Origin: an uncultured Eubacteriales bacterium
Lineage (GTDB): Bacteria; Bacillota; Clostridia; Christensenellales; CAG-917
DNA: 5,969 nucleotides
Direction: 5' to 3'
Assembly (NCBI GenBank): GCA_900550855.1
Contig: URTQ01000090.1
Span: 1 to 5,969, forward strand
Both the position numbers and the translations under genes were made by a program. Each line of letters starts with the position of its first letter. Within the stretch, counting starts at the first letter, position 1. Under the pieces are notes generated by a model. The model worked only from the letters and a program-made list of their open reading frames with translations, did no database searches and was not told the origin of the DNA. Positions 5,744-5,969 of the stretch are shown here, in pieces.

Positions 5744-5969
5744 TCAGTCTTCTTCGACGTCGCACGCAGGTTCTGCCACGGCAGATATTACGTCCGCCAA
5801 AGTCGCTTCTTCGCTTCCCTCGCAAGCGGAATTGCGCTCGGCTTCTTCGCGTTGTTTTTTGAGTACGGGCAGTTCGTCCGTGCAGAACAATCTCACCTTC
5901 CCGTCCTTGTTCTTGCCTACGATGTTGAGGATTTTGCCTTTGGTCACGCATATGCCTGCAAAGAGCGGT
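5744..5969 (-). CDS. Hypothetical protein, C-terminal end (partial)
   Basis: The minus-strand frame is open from the window edge to the TGA at 5744-5746, giving 74 visible residues. It is probably cut by the window, since the frame continues upstream (PLFAGIC...) without a stop. A GTG at 5947 could start a 67-residue protein, but the in-frame residues before it look coding and no ribosome binding site is evident. The first part reads like beta strands (GKILNIVGKNKDGKVRLFC), followed by a short charged helix (ELPVLKKQREEAER) and a very acidic tail ending DVEED. Four Cys residues are scattered without a metal-binding spacing. Base and codon use match the neighbouring genes and a strong terminator follows it, which supports a real gene. 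I do not recognise the family. Confidence 0.7.
   Translation of the reverse strand, partial: PLFAGICVTKGKILNIVGKNKDGKVRLFCTDELPVLKKQREEAERNSACEGSEEATLADVISAVAEPACDVEED

Noticed and set aside
1..5969. Search for a CRISPR array, transposon ends, tRNA, rRNA or a defence gene cluster
   Set aside because: No spaced repeats, transposase motifs, cloverleaf or rRNA signatures were seen; the WYL regulator is the only gene of a type sometimes linked to defence, and its neighbours here are not.

Overview
This window looks like ordinary chromosomal sequence from an uncultured, anaerobic, Clostridia-like Firmicute, perhaps of the Christensenellales or gut Clostridia type. Several things suggest this: a lipoprotein with a low-GC Gram-positive style signal and a Cys/Asp-rich 'C-x-H-x-D-x-N-x-D-G-x-C-D-x-C' linker, a ClC antiporter with a C-terminal RCK_C domain, AAGGA-type ribosome binding sites, sigma-A-like promoters, and moderate GC with many CpG-containing codons (GCG, TCG, CGC, GAC). 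The taxonomic placement is inference; no rRNA or marker gene is present.

Layout from left to right. (1) At 1-644 (+) is the C-terminal half of a fold-type I PLP-dependent aminotransferase, cut by the window start. (2) A 12-bp-stem hairpin at 675-705 separates it from a convergent gene. (3) At 2362-776 (-) is a cell-surface lipoprotein of the 5'-nucleotidase/UshA metallophosphoesterase family, with its own well-formed promoter at 2475-2447. (4) The interval 2480-2887 holds a terminator-like hairpin (2541-2577), a candidate 38-residue small ORF on the minus strand (2754-2638) with a good ribosome binding site, and a promoter/operator region with three neighbouring palindromes (2799-2844). (5) At 2888-3871 (+) is a WYL-domain transcriptional regulator with an extended -10 promoter; an 18-bp operator-like inverted repeat lies on its predicted transcription start. 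(6) At 3964-5613 (+) is a ClC-type chloride/proton antiporter with an RCK_C tail, which has its own perfect TATAAT -10 box between it and the regulator gene. (7) A strong bidirectional terminator sits at 5695-5726. (8) At 5969-5744 (-) is the C-terminal end of an unrecognised protein, cut by the window end.

The genes do not form an obvious single pathway. The only pair with a plausible functional link is the WYL regulator and the ClC antiporter: same strand, 92 bases apart, no terminator seen between them. The separate promoter before ClC means they need not be one operon. I see no mobile element, CRISPR array, tRNA, rRNA or recognised defence system. The points worth a second look are the divergent promoter region with stacked palindromes and its small ORF, and the tandem Cys/His/Asp repeats just after the lipoprotein anchor.
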